DNA of 64,000 nucleotides, taken from contig CM040444.1 in the NCBI GenBank assembly GCA_022749755.1, forward strand, positions 10,706,274 through 10,770,273, written 5' to 3'. A program made the translations under genes and the position numbers. Under the pieces are notes generated by a model that had not been told where the DNA came from, searched no databases, and saw only the letters and a program-made list of their open reading frames with translations. The DNA is from Azadirachta indica. Its lineage: Eukaryota > Streptophyta > Magnoliopsida > Sapindales > Meliaceae. Every line of letters begins with the position of its first letter. Position 1 is the stretch's first letter. Shown one piece after another: positions 12,481 through 24,974 of this stretch.

Positions 12481-14080
12481 CCACCCTTAAAATCTCTCCA
12501 ACTTAATATTTCAGAAAATTGCATTCCAGCATCACCATTCAAATTAGCTAATGATAGATCAAATACTGAGCCTTCCACTTTAGAAGACATCAAAAAGCTT
12601 TATGAACAAAATAATTATCAAAGTCAAATATTGCACACCATTTCTAAATAAGTTAGTCATATTGAAGATAAATTAGACCAAACTACCTCTAGTCCTAGCT
12701 TTTCCTTTACTGTGACCCCATCTTTATTCAAACTCCAACCATTACTGCAAAAAGATAAAGAAATTACTTCTTTTCCCAAAATTGAATTTTTAGATCAAAT
12801 TAATAAAAAATTATCGTCTTTACCAGGACCTTCCAATGTTAACACTATAGATAAAACTTTAGAAAATTAAACTCAAAGTCAAGATGAAAATAATGAGCCC
12901 TTAAAAATTAATAGATTACAAATAAAAATTAGACAACTCAATAGTTGAAAAAACACATTAACTAGAAATTATTATTGTAGACCTACTTTAACGGATATTC
13001 AATACGAAAAACGATCTAAGTATATTACTACTTAATACACCGGAGAAGTTATCTATGAATGGAACATAGATGGTAGATCCGAATAAGAAACTATGAATGC
13101 ATTTCAAGAAATGGGAATGGCTGTAATAGCCTATAAAGTTGTAAAAAACATAAATCATCAAGTCGCTAGACTTATCGTAATAGGGTTTACAGGATCTCTT
13201 AAATATTGGTGAGACAATAGTCTTACTACATCTACTTGACAAAGCATACTTAATCACGTAAACAACTCATAATAGAGGATGATCAAGGATATCAAGAAGT
13301 CAAAGAAATAAAAATGCCGTAAAAATACTTATTCACACTATAACCATGCATTTTATAGGCAATCCTCGTGAAGAACTTCAAAATTTAAAATTAGTACTCA
13401 CAAATTTTAGATGCTCAACGTTAGGTGACTTTAGATGGTATAAATATATTTTCATTACACACATATTTCAATGACAAGATTGTAATGCCTCTTTTTGGAA
13501 AGAAAGATTTATTGCACGATTATCTAAATTTTTTTCTAATAGAGTACTCAAAAAATTAGTAGAAATTATCGGAGGAAGTTCAATCCCTTAGGACATTATT
13601 ACCTATGGTCAACTCTTTACATTTGTCAAAAAAGAAGGTTTAACTTTATGTTAAGAATAAAAAGACAAGAAAAATAGTAAAAAATATTTCTTTAAACAAA
13701 TGGTAAGCAATTTTTGTATCTAATATGTATATGACAATCTCATGGCCCCATCTCATGGGAAAGCCTATAGGTTCAAAACTATTATTTATTCCACAAAACA
13801 TAAAAAAATCCAATTTAATGAATTCTATTACAAAAAGAGTAGAAAACATAGTAAGCCCAAATATAATAAAAAACCCATAGTTTGTTGGACCTGTAAGAAA
13901 GCAGGTCATACTTTCACCAACTGTAGAATAAAAAATAGGATTAATGAAGTGTTCAAATATGATGAAAATCTTCAACAAAAATTTAGCCAACTTCTCCTTA
14001 GTGAACAATCTAGTAGCCAATCTGATTTTTCTGAAGCTATTCAAGAAATAGATAATTCTAATAACACAAATAGTATTTAA
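12481..14080 (+). pseudogene. Endogenous pararetrovirus copy 1: capsid region with CCHC knuckle
   Basis: Capsid part of the same broken polyprotein. A likely coiled-coil hinge (12,575-12,690) leads to a capsid core with GSLKYW at about 13,195-13,209 followed by a TGA stop at 13,210-13,212, then a basic stretch and a perfect zinc knuckle CWTCKKAGHTFTNC at 13,883-13,924 (C-x2-C-x4-H-x4-C). The knuckle is the RNA-binding signature of reverse-transcribing-virus capsids. It is followed by a Ser-rich acidic tail. Stops and frame changes are frequent, and the longest clean piece is 13,742-14,080. Copy 2 carries a stop at the same codon after GSL(K/R)YW. Confidence 0.72.
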
Positions 14081-14940
14081 GATTGTAATTATAGTGAAGG
14101 GATATGCAACTGCCAATCACTTAACATGATAACAAGTAAGAAACCTGATAAACAATTTCTTTTAGATATTATAGATCGAATAGAAGATTTCGAAGTCAAA
14201 AGAGAATACTTGCTTAAATTCAAAGATATCTTACTCAAGAACAACACCTTAATACTGTAAAATCATTTAATCTTAATAAAATTTTTGATAAATATTTTAC
14301 TCAAAAGTCTTTTTAAACAGGTTATTATAGGAGAATTAAAACAAGAGGTTAAAATACTTAAAAAATAACTTAAAGAATTAGAACCAAGAGTGCAAGAACA
14401 ACAATTACAAGAATTACAGAATAATGTTAGAATAGAGTTATTAGAAAATTCCACTACAAAATAAAATGAAATAATTCAACCCAATAATTTTATAAAATTA
14501 GATTCTACTAATAAGCCTAATGATACATTTATTCAACTTGTTAGTGAAATGAATTTTCAAAATTGGTATATTCACATATCACTTCATATAGAAAACAGTT
14601 TTCACTTAAAAACCACTATCTTAGTTGACTCCGGCGTCGATCAAAATTGTATTATAGAAGGAATAATACCAACTCAATTTTATGAAAAAACTATTGGAAA
14701 ATTACATGGTACAAATGGTTCTAGTCTCAATGTTAAGTACAAATTATCAAATGTCAAAATTTGTAATGATAATTATTGTTTTAGGAATAATTTCACTTTA
14801 ATAAAAAATCTTAGTCAAAATATTATTTTAAATACTTCATTTTTGACACAAATGTATCCTTTTTCTGTTGATGATAAGGGAATCCATACTCACGTGTTAG
14901 GCAAACAAATTACTTTTCATTTCTTGTCTCCCATTAGTTA
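14081..14940 (+). pseudogene. Endogenous pararetrovirus copy 1: linker and aspartic protease
   Basis: A charged, Gln/Glu-rich probable coiled coil (about 14,330-14,460) precedes a retropepsin-like domain, open from 14,549 to the stop near 14,939. The active-site triad DSG is at 14,627-14,635 in LVDSGVDQNC. Such proteases act as dimers and cut the viral polyprotein. The domain is open, but both neighbours are interrupted, so it cannot be part of an intact polyprotein. Copy 2 has DSS at the same place. Confidence 0.7.
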
Positions 14941-16472
14941 AAAAGAAATCAATTTACTCTAAAAAATTCCGTTACTCGACAACTCAACATCATATCCAAC
15001 AAAAGAAATCATATCCAAGCCTTACAAAAAGAAATTCAATATAACAAAGTAGAAAAACAACTAGAGAATTTTACTGTTAGAGCACGAGTCAAAAAGCTTC
15101 AATTATTTCTAAAAAAAGAAATATGCTCGGACTTATCTAATACTTTTTGGGAAAGAAAAAAGCATATAGTCCAACTTCCCTATGAAAAATATTTCAATGA
15201 AAAACAAATATTTACAAAAATCTATCCTATTCAAATGAATCATGAACTTCTAAAACACTGTAAAAAAGAAATCAATAATTTACTCAGTAAAAGACTAATT
15301 AGAAAATTCAAGTCTTTTTGAAGTTGTCCAGTATTTTATGTCAATAAAATTTCTGAAATAAAAAGAGGTGTTCAAAAATTAGTTATTAATTATTAACCCT
15401 TAAATAAAGATCTTCAATGGATTAGATATCCAATTTCTAATAAAAAAAACTTACTCAAAAGATTGTACAATAATGTAGTATTTTCTAAATTTGATATGAA
15501 AAATAGATTTTGGCAAGTTTAAATAGATGAAAGAGATAGATACAAAATAACCTTTACAGTATCATTTGAGCATTATGAATGGAACGTAATGCTATTTGGA
15601 CTTAAAAATGCCCCTTCAAAATTTCAAAACATTATGAATGACATATTCAACCCTTGTACACATTTTTCTATTGTATATATAGATGACGTCCTTATTTTTT
15701 CCAATTCTATAGAACAACATTTCAAACATTTAAATATATTCCTCCATGTAGTCAAAAAGAGTGGACTTGTAGTGTCGGCCACCAAAATGAAATTATTTCA
15801 AAACAAAATTATAAGGGTACTATTCAACCAATTAATAGGTCAATAAAATTTGTTTCAAAATTTCCCGATAAAATTAGAAAAAAAATTCAATTACAGAAAT
15901 TTTTAAGATCATTAAATTATGCAGCAGACTTTTTCCCAAAACCTAAGGCAACTATGTGAGTCACTGTACCAATGATTAAGAAAGAGTTCTTCTAATTAGA
16001 TTGAAGAACATACTAAGGTAATCAAACTTTTTAACTAAAATGTTAAAGTTTTACCTTATTTATCTATTCTAGGTCTTAGTGCAACCCTTATAGTTGAAAA
16101 GGATACTTTAGACATAATTTATGATGGAATACTCAAATAAAAAACTGATTGATATGAGAAGGAATTAATAGTTAGATTCCATTTAGGTGTTTGAATTGGT
16201 GCTAAAAAGAATTATTCAACAATTAAAAAAGAAATTTTATCAATTATTTTATACATCAAGAAATTTCAAGATGATTTACTCAATAAAAGTTTTTTGTTAC
16301 GAATTGACTACAATTCTGCAAAAGAAGTTTTAGAAAAAGATGTCAAAAATTTAGTTTTCAAGCAAATTTTTGCAAGATGGTAGGCAATTTTGTCCAATTT
16401 TGATTTTCAAATTTCATATATAAAGGGAGAACATAATTTTTTATTGAACTATCTTACAAGAGAGTTTTTATA
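14941..16472 (+). pseudogene. Endogenous pararetrovirus copy 1: reverse transcriptase and RNase H
   Basis: Pol part of copy 1. The reverse transcriptase shows KFDMKNRFWQV near 15,490-15,519 followed by a TAA stop at 15,520-15,522 where related enzymes have Gln, then MLFGLKNAPSKFQNIMNDIF and the catalytic box YIDD at 15,676-15,687. RNase H-like sequence follows (about 16,050-16,470), ending in YIKGEHNFLLNYLTREFL, a usual caulimovirid C-terminus. Several stops and shifts interrupt it. Only this copy keeps the RNase H part; copy 2 stops inside the reverse transcriptase. Confidence 0.75.
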
Positions 16473-16578
16473 AAGGAAAATAGAAAGTGAGATTTAAACA
16501 CTGAAAGAAAACTCAAAATATTTAGTAAAAGCATGAACTTGCCAATTTTGAAATTCTGAAGAGGCATTTTAAAATTCA

Positions 16579-17215
16579 AATGGCATTACGTTTCATTCAT
16601 AATAGCTAAATAGTACTGTAAAGGTTATCTTGTATTTATCTCTTTCATTTATTTGAACTTGCCTAAATCCACTTTTTATATCAAATTTGAAAAATACTAT
16701 ATTATTTTACAATCTTTTGAGTAAATATTTTTTATTAGAAATAGGGTACCTAATCCATTGAAGAACTTTATTTAAGGGTTTGTAATTAATAACTAATCTT
16801 GGAACTTCTCTTTCTATTTCATAATTTTTATTGACATAAAAGGTTGGACAACTTTAAGAAAACTTGGATTTCCTAATTAGTCATTTATTGAGTAAATCAT
16901 TGATTTCTTTATTACAGTATTCTAGAAGATCACGATTCATTTGAATAGAACGAGTTTTTGTAGGTGTTTGTTTTTCATTGAAATGTTTTTCATTAGGAAG
17001 TTGAACTATATGCTTTTTCCTTTCCTAGAAAGCATTAGGTAAGTCCGGGCATATTTCTTTTTTTAGAAATAATTGAAGTTTTTTGACTCGTGCTCTAATA
17101 GTAAGATTCTCTAGTTGTTTTTCTACTTTATCATATTGGATTTCTCTTTGTAAGGCTTGGATATGATTCTTTTTATTGGATATGATGTTAAGTTGTCAGG
17201 TACTGAAATTTTCTT
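16579..17215 (-). pseudogene. Endogenous pararetrovirus copy 2 (inverted): partial reverse transcriptase
   Basis: The - strand repeats the copy 1 pol sequence from its N-terminal side up to the stretch matching 15,563-15,590 of copy 1, and then stops at the junction. The catalytic aspartate box and RNase H are absent. This end meets the end of copy 1 (about 16,475-16,578), so the two copies point tail to tail. Confidence 0.72.
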
Positions 17216-18075
17216 GGAGTAAATTGATTTCTTTTTGACTAATGGGAGATAAGATATGAAAAGTAATTTGTTTACCTAATACGTGAGTATAGAGTCCCTT
17301 ATCATCAACAGTAAAAAGATATATTTGTGTCAAAAATGGAATACCTAAAATAATATTTTGACTAAGATTTTTGACTAAAGTGAAATTATTCTTAAAGCAA
17401 TAATTATCATTATAAATTTTGGTATTTAATAATTTGTACCCAACATTGAGACTAGAACCGTTTGCACCATATAATTTTCACTAATTTTTTCATAAAATTG
17501 GGTTAGTATTATTCCTTTTATATTATAATTTTGATCGGCGCTGGAGTCAATTAAGACAGTAGTTTTTAAATGAAAACTATTTTTTATATGAAGTGATATA
17601 TGAATATAGCATTTTTGAAAATTAATTTTACTAACAAGTTAAATAAATGTATCATCAGGGTTATTAGTAGAATTTAATTCTATAGAATTATTGAGTTAAA
17701 TTATTTCATTTTGTTTTTTTAGTGGAATTTTCTAATAGCTCTATTCTAACATTATTCTGTAATTGTTGTAATTATTGTTCTTGGACTTTTTGTTCTAATT
17801 TTTTAAGTTATTTTTTAAGTATTTTAACCTCTTGTTATAATTCTCCTAGTAATCTGTTTAAAAAGATTTTGAGTGGGATATTTATTAAAAATTTTATTAA
17901 GACTAAATGATTCTGGAGTACTAAGACATTTTTCTTGAGTAAGGATATCTTTGAGTTGAAAGAAGTATTCTCTTTTGATTTCGGGATCTTTTATTCGATT
18001 TATAATGTTTAAAAGAAATTGTTTATCTTGTTTTCTACTTGTTATCATATTAAGTGATTGGCAGTTACATATCTC
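17216..18075 (-). pseudogene. Endogenous pararetrovirus copy 2: protease and linker
   Basis: Matches 14,081-14,940 in inverted orientation. The protease active site reads DSS at 17,540-17,548 instead of DSG, a G-to-A change on the coding strand that removes the invariant glycine. The preceding linker is partly open (17,824-18,048). The reading frame is otherwise interrupted. Confidence 0.68.
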
Positions 18076-19490
18076 TTCACTACAACTACAATCTTGAATA
18101 CTATTTGTGTCATTAGAATTATCTATTTCTTAAATAACTTCAGAAAAATCTGATTGACTACTAGATTGTTCATTAAGGAGAAGTTGGCTAAATTTTTGTT
18201 TAAGATTTTCAACATCTTTGAATATTTCTTTAATCTTGTTTTTTGTTCTACAGTTGGTGGAAGTATAGCCTGCTTTCTTACAAGTCCAACAAATTATAGG
18301 CTTTTTTTTATGTTTGGACTTATTATGTTTTCTACTCTTTTTGTAACAGAGTTCATTAAATTGAGTTTTTTTATATTTTGTGAGATAAGTAATAGTTTTG
18401 GACCTATAGGCTTTTCCACGAGATAGGGCCATGAGATTGTCATATACATATTGAGTATAAAATTTGCTTACGGTTTGTTTAAAGGAATATTTTTCAGTAT
18501 TTTTCTTTTTTTTTTGACAAATGCAAAGAGTTGACCATAGGTAATAATATCCCAAAAGATTGAACTTCCTCCTGTAATTTTTACTAATTTTTCGAGTATT
18601 CTATTAGAAAAGAATTTGGATAATCCTGCAAAAAAACCTTTCTATTCAAAAAGAGGCATTACTGTCTTGTCGTTGCAATATATGTGTAATGAAAATATTT
18701 TTATACCATTTAAAGTCACCTAAAGTTGGGCATCTAAAATTTGTGAATACTAATTTTAAACTTTGAAATTTTTCATGAGGATTGCCTATAAAATGCATAG
18801 TTATAGTGTGAATAATTACTTTTACGGCATTTTTGTTTCTTTGACTTCTTGAAATCCTTGATCATCTTCTATTATGAGTTATTCTACGTGATTGAATATG
18901 CTTTATTAAGTACATGCACTAAGACTATTGTCTCACCAATATCTAAGAGATCCTGTAAACCTTGTTACGATAAATCTAATGGCTTGATGATATGTGTTTT
19001 TTATGGCTTTATAGGCTATTGCATTCATTCCTATTTCTTGAAGTACATTCATAGCTTCATATTCGGATCTACCATCTATGTTTCATTCATAGATAGCTTT
19101 TCCAGTGTATTGAATAGTAATATACTTAAATCGTTTTTCGTATTAAATATCCGGTGGAGCAGGTTTAGAATAATAATTTCTAATTAACGTGTTTTTTCAA
19201 CTATTGGGTTGTCTAATTTTTCTTTGTAATCTATTAATTTCTAAGGGCTCAGTAATCTATTAGTTTGATCTAATTTATCTTCAAAATGACTAACTTGTTT
19301 GGAAATAGTGTGCAATATTTGACTTTGATAATTATTTTGTTCATAAAGCTTTTTGATGTCTCTTAAAGTGAAATGATCAGTATTTGATCTACCACCAGTT
19401 AATTTGAATGGTGATGCTGGAATAAAACTTCCTAAAATATTAAGTTGGAGAGATTTTAGGGGTAGATGTACTGATTGAATAATGTCATGA
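18076..19490 (-). pseudogene. Endogenous pararetrovirus copy 2: capsid region, knuckle His lost
   Basis: Inverted match to 12,481-14,080. The knuckle at 18,250-18,291 reads CWTCKKAGYTSTNC, with the zinc-binding His replaced by Tyr (CAT to TAT). The GSLRYW motif is followed by a TGA stop at 18,933-18,935, the same codon as in copy 1. A short stretch just upstream of the basic region is deleted compared with copy 1 (around 18,495-18,525). Open pieces remain at 18,130-18,555. Large + strand open frames over this region are antisense shadows. Confidence 0.7.
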
Positions 19491-20832
19491 TTTTTGGTTT
19501 CTTATTTTCTGAGATGACTAGTATGGACGTCTAAATTTGATTTTTTAAAAGGATATTTTATTTTATTATTAAAAGAATACATTTCAAACCACGTGAAAAA
19601 CGGTATTTGTTTTTATCTTAGTCATTTCATCATACTAAGTTGTCCTAATAATAGCTTGTTGATTTAAGTGAAAATTGTCTAAAAACCACATTTTTTTTCT
19701 TTGTTTGTTAGTGAATTAAAATTTTGTCTAAGAAAATTTTAGTTTATTTCCCAATTTTCGTCTATTTCCCAATTTTCATTAACTATTGTGTCAATAGTTT
19801 GAAAATCAGAAAAGGTTGGAGATTCTGACTTATGTACTGGTTCAGCTACTTGAGTAGTATACTGAACAGAACTTTGAGTATTTAAATTCTCTATCTTAGT
19901 AGTTTTGACTCTAGAAGTGTTAAGAATAGAAAATGATGATCTAGCAGCTTGAAAATCTGAATAACTAGTTGATGGCCTAGGTTGTCTAAAGAATTGAATT
20001 TTAAAAAAATTTTCCTATCATTAGTCTCTACTACTTGAGAAATTTCTTTTTGGACTAAATTTTTATAGACTTGTAGTTGATCTATTTTCCAATTTTCCGA
20101 AATGCTAATTTCATCCCATTTGAGTATTTTTGGAATAAAGGAATCTATTTGAGTATTTTGGTCTTCTGTTTGAATATTAAAAATAGATGTTTCTTCTCTA
20201 TTGTCTTATAATAAGCACCAAGTATTAAATTGAGCAGTAATTTGTTTAAAATAAATTCTATAAAGTAACATGTATCCTTGCCTATGTGGTTGAAATTTAA
20301 TTTCTGGAATATGGATATTGAGTACAAGAATATCTAAGATACTTGGATCATGTAGACTAACCTGAGAATTTGATGCGCAATTGAAATAAATAGCTTCATT
20401 ATAAAGATTTGATTTAACTACTCTTAAAAGAGAATCTTGAAATTTAAGTAATGTTTTATCCCTAAGGAGAACTAAAATTGGAGAATCTAAACTTTTTCTA
20501 GCTAAATATTTGATTGCTATTTGAACAACTCTAAAATGAATATAATTAAAATCTTGTTCTTTGTATTTGTTGAGTGCAGTAGAGTTGAGTAACTTAATTT
20601 CTTCAAATTCATTTTGTAAAGATACAATTTTTTTATGTTCTTTGATAGAAAAAGTAGTTCTAAAATCAAATTTTTCTATATCATAAATAATATTAGGTGG
20701 AATTGTGGGTAACCGGTCTTTGAATAAATATTAACTAACATCATTAATCTTACTCATAATTGCTGTAGAACTAATGATCTTCGAGGGTTCTTTAAATTTA
20801 TAACCAAATATTTTTCTGATTAAGGAAGCCAT
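19491..20832 (-). pseudogene. Endogenous pararetrovirus copy 2: movement-protein region
   Basis: Inverted match to 11,147-12,480, starting at an ATG at 20,832-20,830. The opening residues agree with copy 1 apart from a few substitutions. A frameshift or stop occurs within the first 60 codons and more follow. The homology to copy 1 ends at this start codon on the upstream side. Confidence 0.7.
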
Positions 20833-20904
20833 AATTAAATATGCCTCATCTCGAATATTTGGGTAATTGAGCAACTTTGTCTAGGTTTGAATAATTTTTA
20901 CAAA

Positions 20905-21302
20905 TTAAAAGGGTCTTGTGAGAAGGGTCCATCATATGGGTCATCTGTCGGTGGTTGAGTAGATCTTGTTGAAGATTCTTGAGTACTGTTTTCCTCTTTC
21001 TCTTTCATTTTCTTGATTAATTCGTCAAATATTTTGGCATAATATTGTCTTTTATTCATTTAAGGAGTATTAGAGTTGGCCTTGTTAGGAGGAGTAGAAA
21101 TCTTTTTCGGAGGTGGGAAAGAGACTTCTTTCACTGTCTAAATAATTGCTTTATCTGACTTTATCCATTGAGTAATTGCTGATGGAGTAATTTTGTTTAA
21201 AGCCATATTTGTCCCACCATTTAATTTTGAATTCTCTTAAGAGGGACAAATTATAGTCTGGATAGTATTTATCTATCGTAAAATTTCATGAAAAGAATCC
21301 AT
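20905..21302 (-). pseudogene. Small leading viral ORF upstream of movement protein, copy 2
   Basis: Directly upstream of the copy 2 movement region is a coding-like stretch of about 130 codons. It could start at the ATG at 21,302 (MDSFHEIL) and has an internal MALNKITPSAI at 21,206, then a basic Pro/Lys segment (VSFPPPKKI) and a Lys/Glu-rich helix (YYAKIFDELIKKMKEKEE). At least four stops lie in the frame. Its position suggests a virus ORF or the N-terminus of the polyprotein. Copy 1 lacks it. I do not recognise a conserved domain. Confidence 0.45.
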
Positions 21303-21370
21303 AGTATTGAGAATTTAATATAAAAATTAATTTCAGTAAAAAATGGTTGATTAGTTTTTGGGATTTTCTA

Positions 21371-21850
21371 ATTGAATACTCATAAAATTAGTAGAAATTA
21401 CCGGAAGAAGTTCAATCCCTTGGGACATTATTACCTGTGGTCAACTATTTGCATTTGTTAAAAAAGAAAGTTTAACCTTATGTTAAGAACAAAAAGAAAA
21501 GAAAAATAGTGAAAAATATTCCTTTAAACAAATTGTAGGCAATTTTTGTGCCTAATATGAATATGACAATTTAACGGTCCTATCTCGGGGTTGTTTAAAG
21601 GAATGCTTTTCATTATTTTTCTTGTCTTCTTGTTTTTGACATAAAGTTAAGCCTTATTTTTTGACAAATGCAAAGAGTTCACTACAGGTAATAGTGTCTC
21701 AAGGGATTAAACTTGTCAAAATTTAAGCTGCTAGATTATCATTTTCTATTTCTAACACTTTTAGAGTTCAAACTATTAAGATAAAAGATTTAAATATTTA
21801 AAGTTCTGTTTAATATACTACTCCAGCAACCGAACTAGTACATAGGCCAG
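21371..21850. pseudogene. Scrambled pararetrovirus fragments (copy 3)
   Basis: Three virus pieces side by side. About 21,371-21,590 matches 13,545-13,760 (+, capsid end). About 21,592-21,715 matches the same capsid region in inverted orientation. About 21,716-21,850 matches 12,025-12,155 (+, between movement and capsid regions). The order and directions cannot come from one colinear insertion, so the cluster was rearranged before or after integration. Confidence 0.65.
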
Positions 21851-24800
21851 AATAAAAAAATGATTGTTACAAGTTGGACCTAGTGGTGATGTTGGCTAGA
21901 TCTTTTGTTGTTTACTCTTGGAGTTTGATTACTCTTCAGTTATAAATTCTTACATATCGTTATATATTATCTGAATAGGTGAGTTCAAAATTCATGATCT
22001 CTAATTGTTTGCTAGCGACTTGGTTTACATGTATTGATGTATATTTTAGAGATGGATTCAGTGCATTATCGACAAGAAGTTCTTGGAGTTTAGGTGACTA
22101 ATGGAAAATTTCTCTTTGATGAGTTATTCTACTCACTAATCATTGTCTTTTAGACTCAAAGATGTGAAAAAATTTTCAAGCCATGTTGTTTTTTGATGAA
22201 ATTTTGTGTTCATGCGTAGGAAGGCAAGAAAACACCGATTCGAGGTGAATTACACTTGATTTCAAGTAGAAATGGTCGTGTTGAGTATAAGTTATAAACA
22301 AGATCATAACATTATTTACACAACTTAGAATTACGTTCTGTTTGTTGCATTAGAAACTAAATATCTACAGCTTTCAAATAATCATAAGAAAAGGCCTTAA
22401 GGGTGGTGCATGCACCACAACTTCATGCGTACGTGTCATGCCACTAGATGACAAAGGCCAATTTGGTCAAAAGGGTAGCGTGCATGCACCTCTAACCTTG
22501 TGCACGTGTACCAATGATGCTAGTCATGCTGTACGTGTGCACCTTAACCTTTTTTAGTGTGCACCTTCCACATCCTTAGTGTCTTCCTTAGATGGATTTC
22601 AATCATTGGATTGGTTTTTGTTGGCTAGATTTAGCCAATCCTAGGTTTTCTTACTTTTGGGAAAGCAGCTCTCATTATCCAATTTTAGAATTGGAGTTTT
22701 TAGAGTGAGAAAGAGGGAAAAGAGAGAAAATGCTTAGAGAGAGAAGGTGGTAGAAAGCATCATCTTAAAGAATTTAGGAGAATACTTGAAGATCAATGAA
22801 TTAAAGCCTTTTCATCACTAGTTTTATCTCTTCAACTTTATTATGAATTTCATGATGAACTTGTTGTTGATTATTGATATTTAGGCTAGATTTTATGTTT
22901 TAGGATCTTGATGTAATCTAACTAAACCATGTTTTGATTAATTTTGAATTTGTCAATGTTATTGATTGTAACATTTTTCCCATGTTAGATTTAATCTTAC
23001 TTGATTTCACCCATATTGAAATAAAATATTCAAAATCCCCCTGTTGTTAAGAAAATTTAACAAAAGATGTGTTTTTACCATTTTGTCCTAATAATGTTGA
23101 CGTGTAATAGAACATAATTAAATGTCTTTTTAACAACTTAAATAAATAATTTAATATATTAAATATATTTTATCTCTAAATAATAGAATATATAAATTAA
23201 AAATATTTTATGTATATAAATATATTATATGCAAAAATAATTTATATGATTTACATAAAATATATTTGTATAATTTATATATAAATATAATTTACATAAA
23301 CATTAATTAAGTTTATATAAATATTTAAATTTATAAATATATTACATAATTTATTAATAAATTTATTTAGTTTATAAATATTTTAAAATTTTAATTTAAA
23401 TTATGAAAAAATATAAATTTTATGTATAAATTTATATTTATATATAACATATTTTTTAGATAAATATGAATTAAATTTATTATTTATATAAATATATGTA
23501 CACTTCACTGCACAGAAAAAGACATTTTATTAACAATTAATTTTTTAATTAATAAAAATTGAAAAACGGCCACTCTTTTTGTAGGACAGAAACCTTCTTC
23601 TCAATTCAATCATCTCTAAATTATAGAGAGCTCTCATTATGCAATGAATAATCTCCTAAATCTTTGCACCGGTTCCTAAATTCCTCTTGTACTGCATGAC
23701 CCAAAATACCTCAATTCTTCAATTCAGCACTCTTGAGTCACCTTTATCACCACGAATGCCAGCGACAATGCTCAATATTCTCATAATGAGATAAAAAAAA
23801 AATACAATCTTTCTATTTATAAAAATTAAACTTAAAAATTATCAACCCAAACCCAAGATAAAAAAATAATAATAATTTCAATATCTATCAAACCATTCAT
23901 TCAAAATTCACAAAAATTAAAAAAAAAAAAAACTCATCCGTAACCAATTCAAAAAAAAATTCTTTATTATCTACCCAACCATCCCAACAAATTCATAAAA
24001 AATTTAAAAGAAAAAAAATTCAGACACACCAATCAATCTACCAAATATAAGACTTTCCACAAAAACTCATCATCGAAATCTCAAAATCATCCATCACAAA
24101 ACTCAAGCTTGGTGCGGTGCCAATGTATGCAATTGGATTTGGAGGAGAGAGAAAAAGGAAAGTGCCTGCACATGGATTTGGAGGAGACATAATGATAAGG
24201 GAGATGGTGAGGGAGATGATAGAGTGGCCATGGCGATGGGAAGGGGACAGGGCGGCTGATTTGGAGAGGAAACCGAATAACGGGAGATAGGGATAATAGA
24301 GATAAGGTTGTGGGTTTTATTTTATTTTATTTTATTTTTAAATTCATTTTATTTTAATCAAATTTATACCAAGCAGACACATCATCTCTATATTTTATTA
24401 GACAAAAACACCCTTAAAAATTTAATTCTTTTCGTTACCATTTCAACGATAGGGGTTTATGGGCATTTTTATCGAGTAAGGGTGAAATTGAGTGAGCTTA
24501 GATCTAATAAGGGAGTAAATGTCATTTTTCCTTATTAATTTTTAGTCACTTGTATTTTTCTTGCACTTATGATTGTAATTTGTTGCTTGAAGAATTATTT
24601 TACTAATCATGAATGAGTGTTAAAGATAGTTAAATTTATTCAATGGGGTTGGAAAACACAATTTAGAATACTAAGAGTCTAAGAGGACCTCAGTAACTAC
24701 ATAATTACATTAACACTGGGGAATCAAATAAACGAAAGGTGAGTGAATTTTTATGAGTTAATAACAAGTGAGACTAAAAGAACGTGTAATTAATTAAGTG

Positions 24801-24974
24801 GATAAGGATATCAGCTAGGTTAACTATACAAAGGATTTAGTTCAGCACTTAGAAGATAAAATGAGGTCAATTAGAATATGTAATTAGTGTATTGAAAATG
24901 AAAGTATTGTGAATTTTGCATTAAGAGAAATACAATGAAAGTTACGTGAACTTGAGATCATAAGACTAAAATTA
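21851..24974. other. Non-coding, AT-rich; no gene recognised
   Basis: Mixed sequence with a very AT-rich stretch at 23,100-23,520, a GA-rich patch at 22,690-22,760 and a G-rich patch at 24,120-24,310. The part from 22,380 to 22,990 looks like transcribed leader or LTR-type DNA, but I could not find paired ends. Small open frames here carry no recognisable domain. Confidence 0.4.

Noticed and set aside
13646..14116. 156-codon membrane-protein-like frame on the - strand
   Set aside because: Antisense to the virus capsid knuckle region; the hydrophobic pattern comes from reading Lys/Asn codons backwards.
14549..14941. Intact-looking virus protease frame as a functional gene
   Set aside because: It is only a domain of a polyprotein that is broken on both sides, with no start signal of its own.
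18849..19187. 112-codon frame on the + strand
   Set aside because: Antisense shadow of virus copy 2 capsid, the same artefact as at 12,988-13,257.
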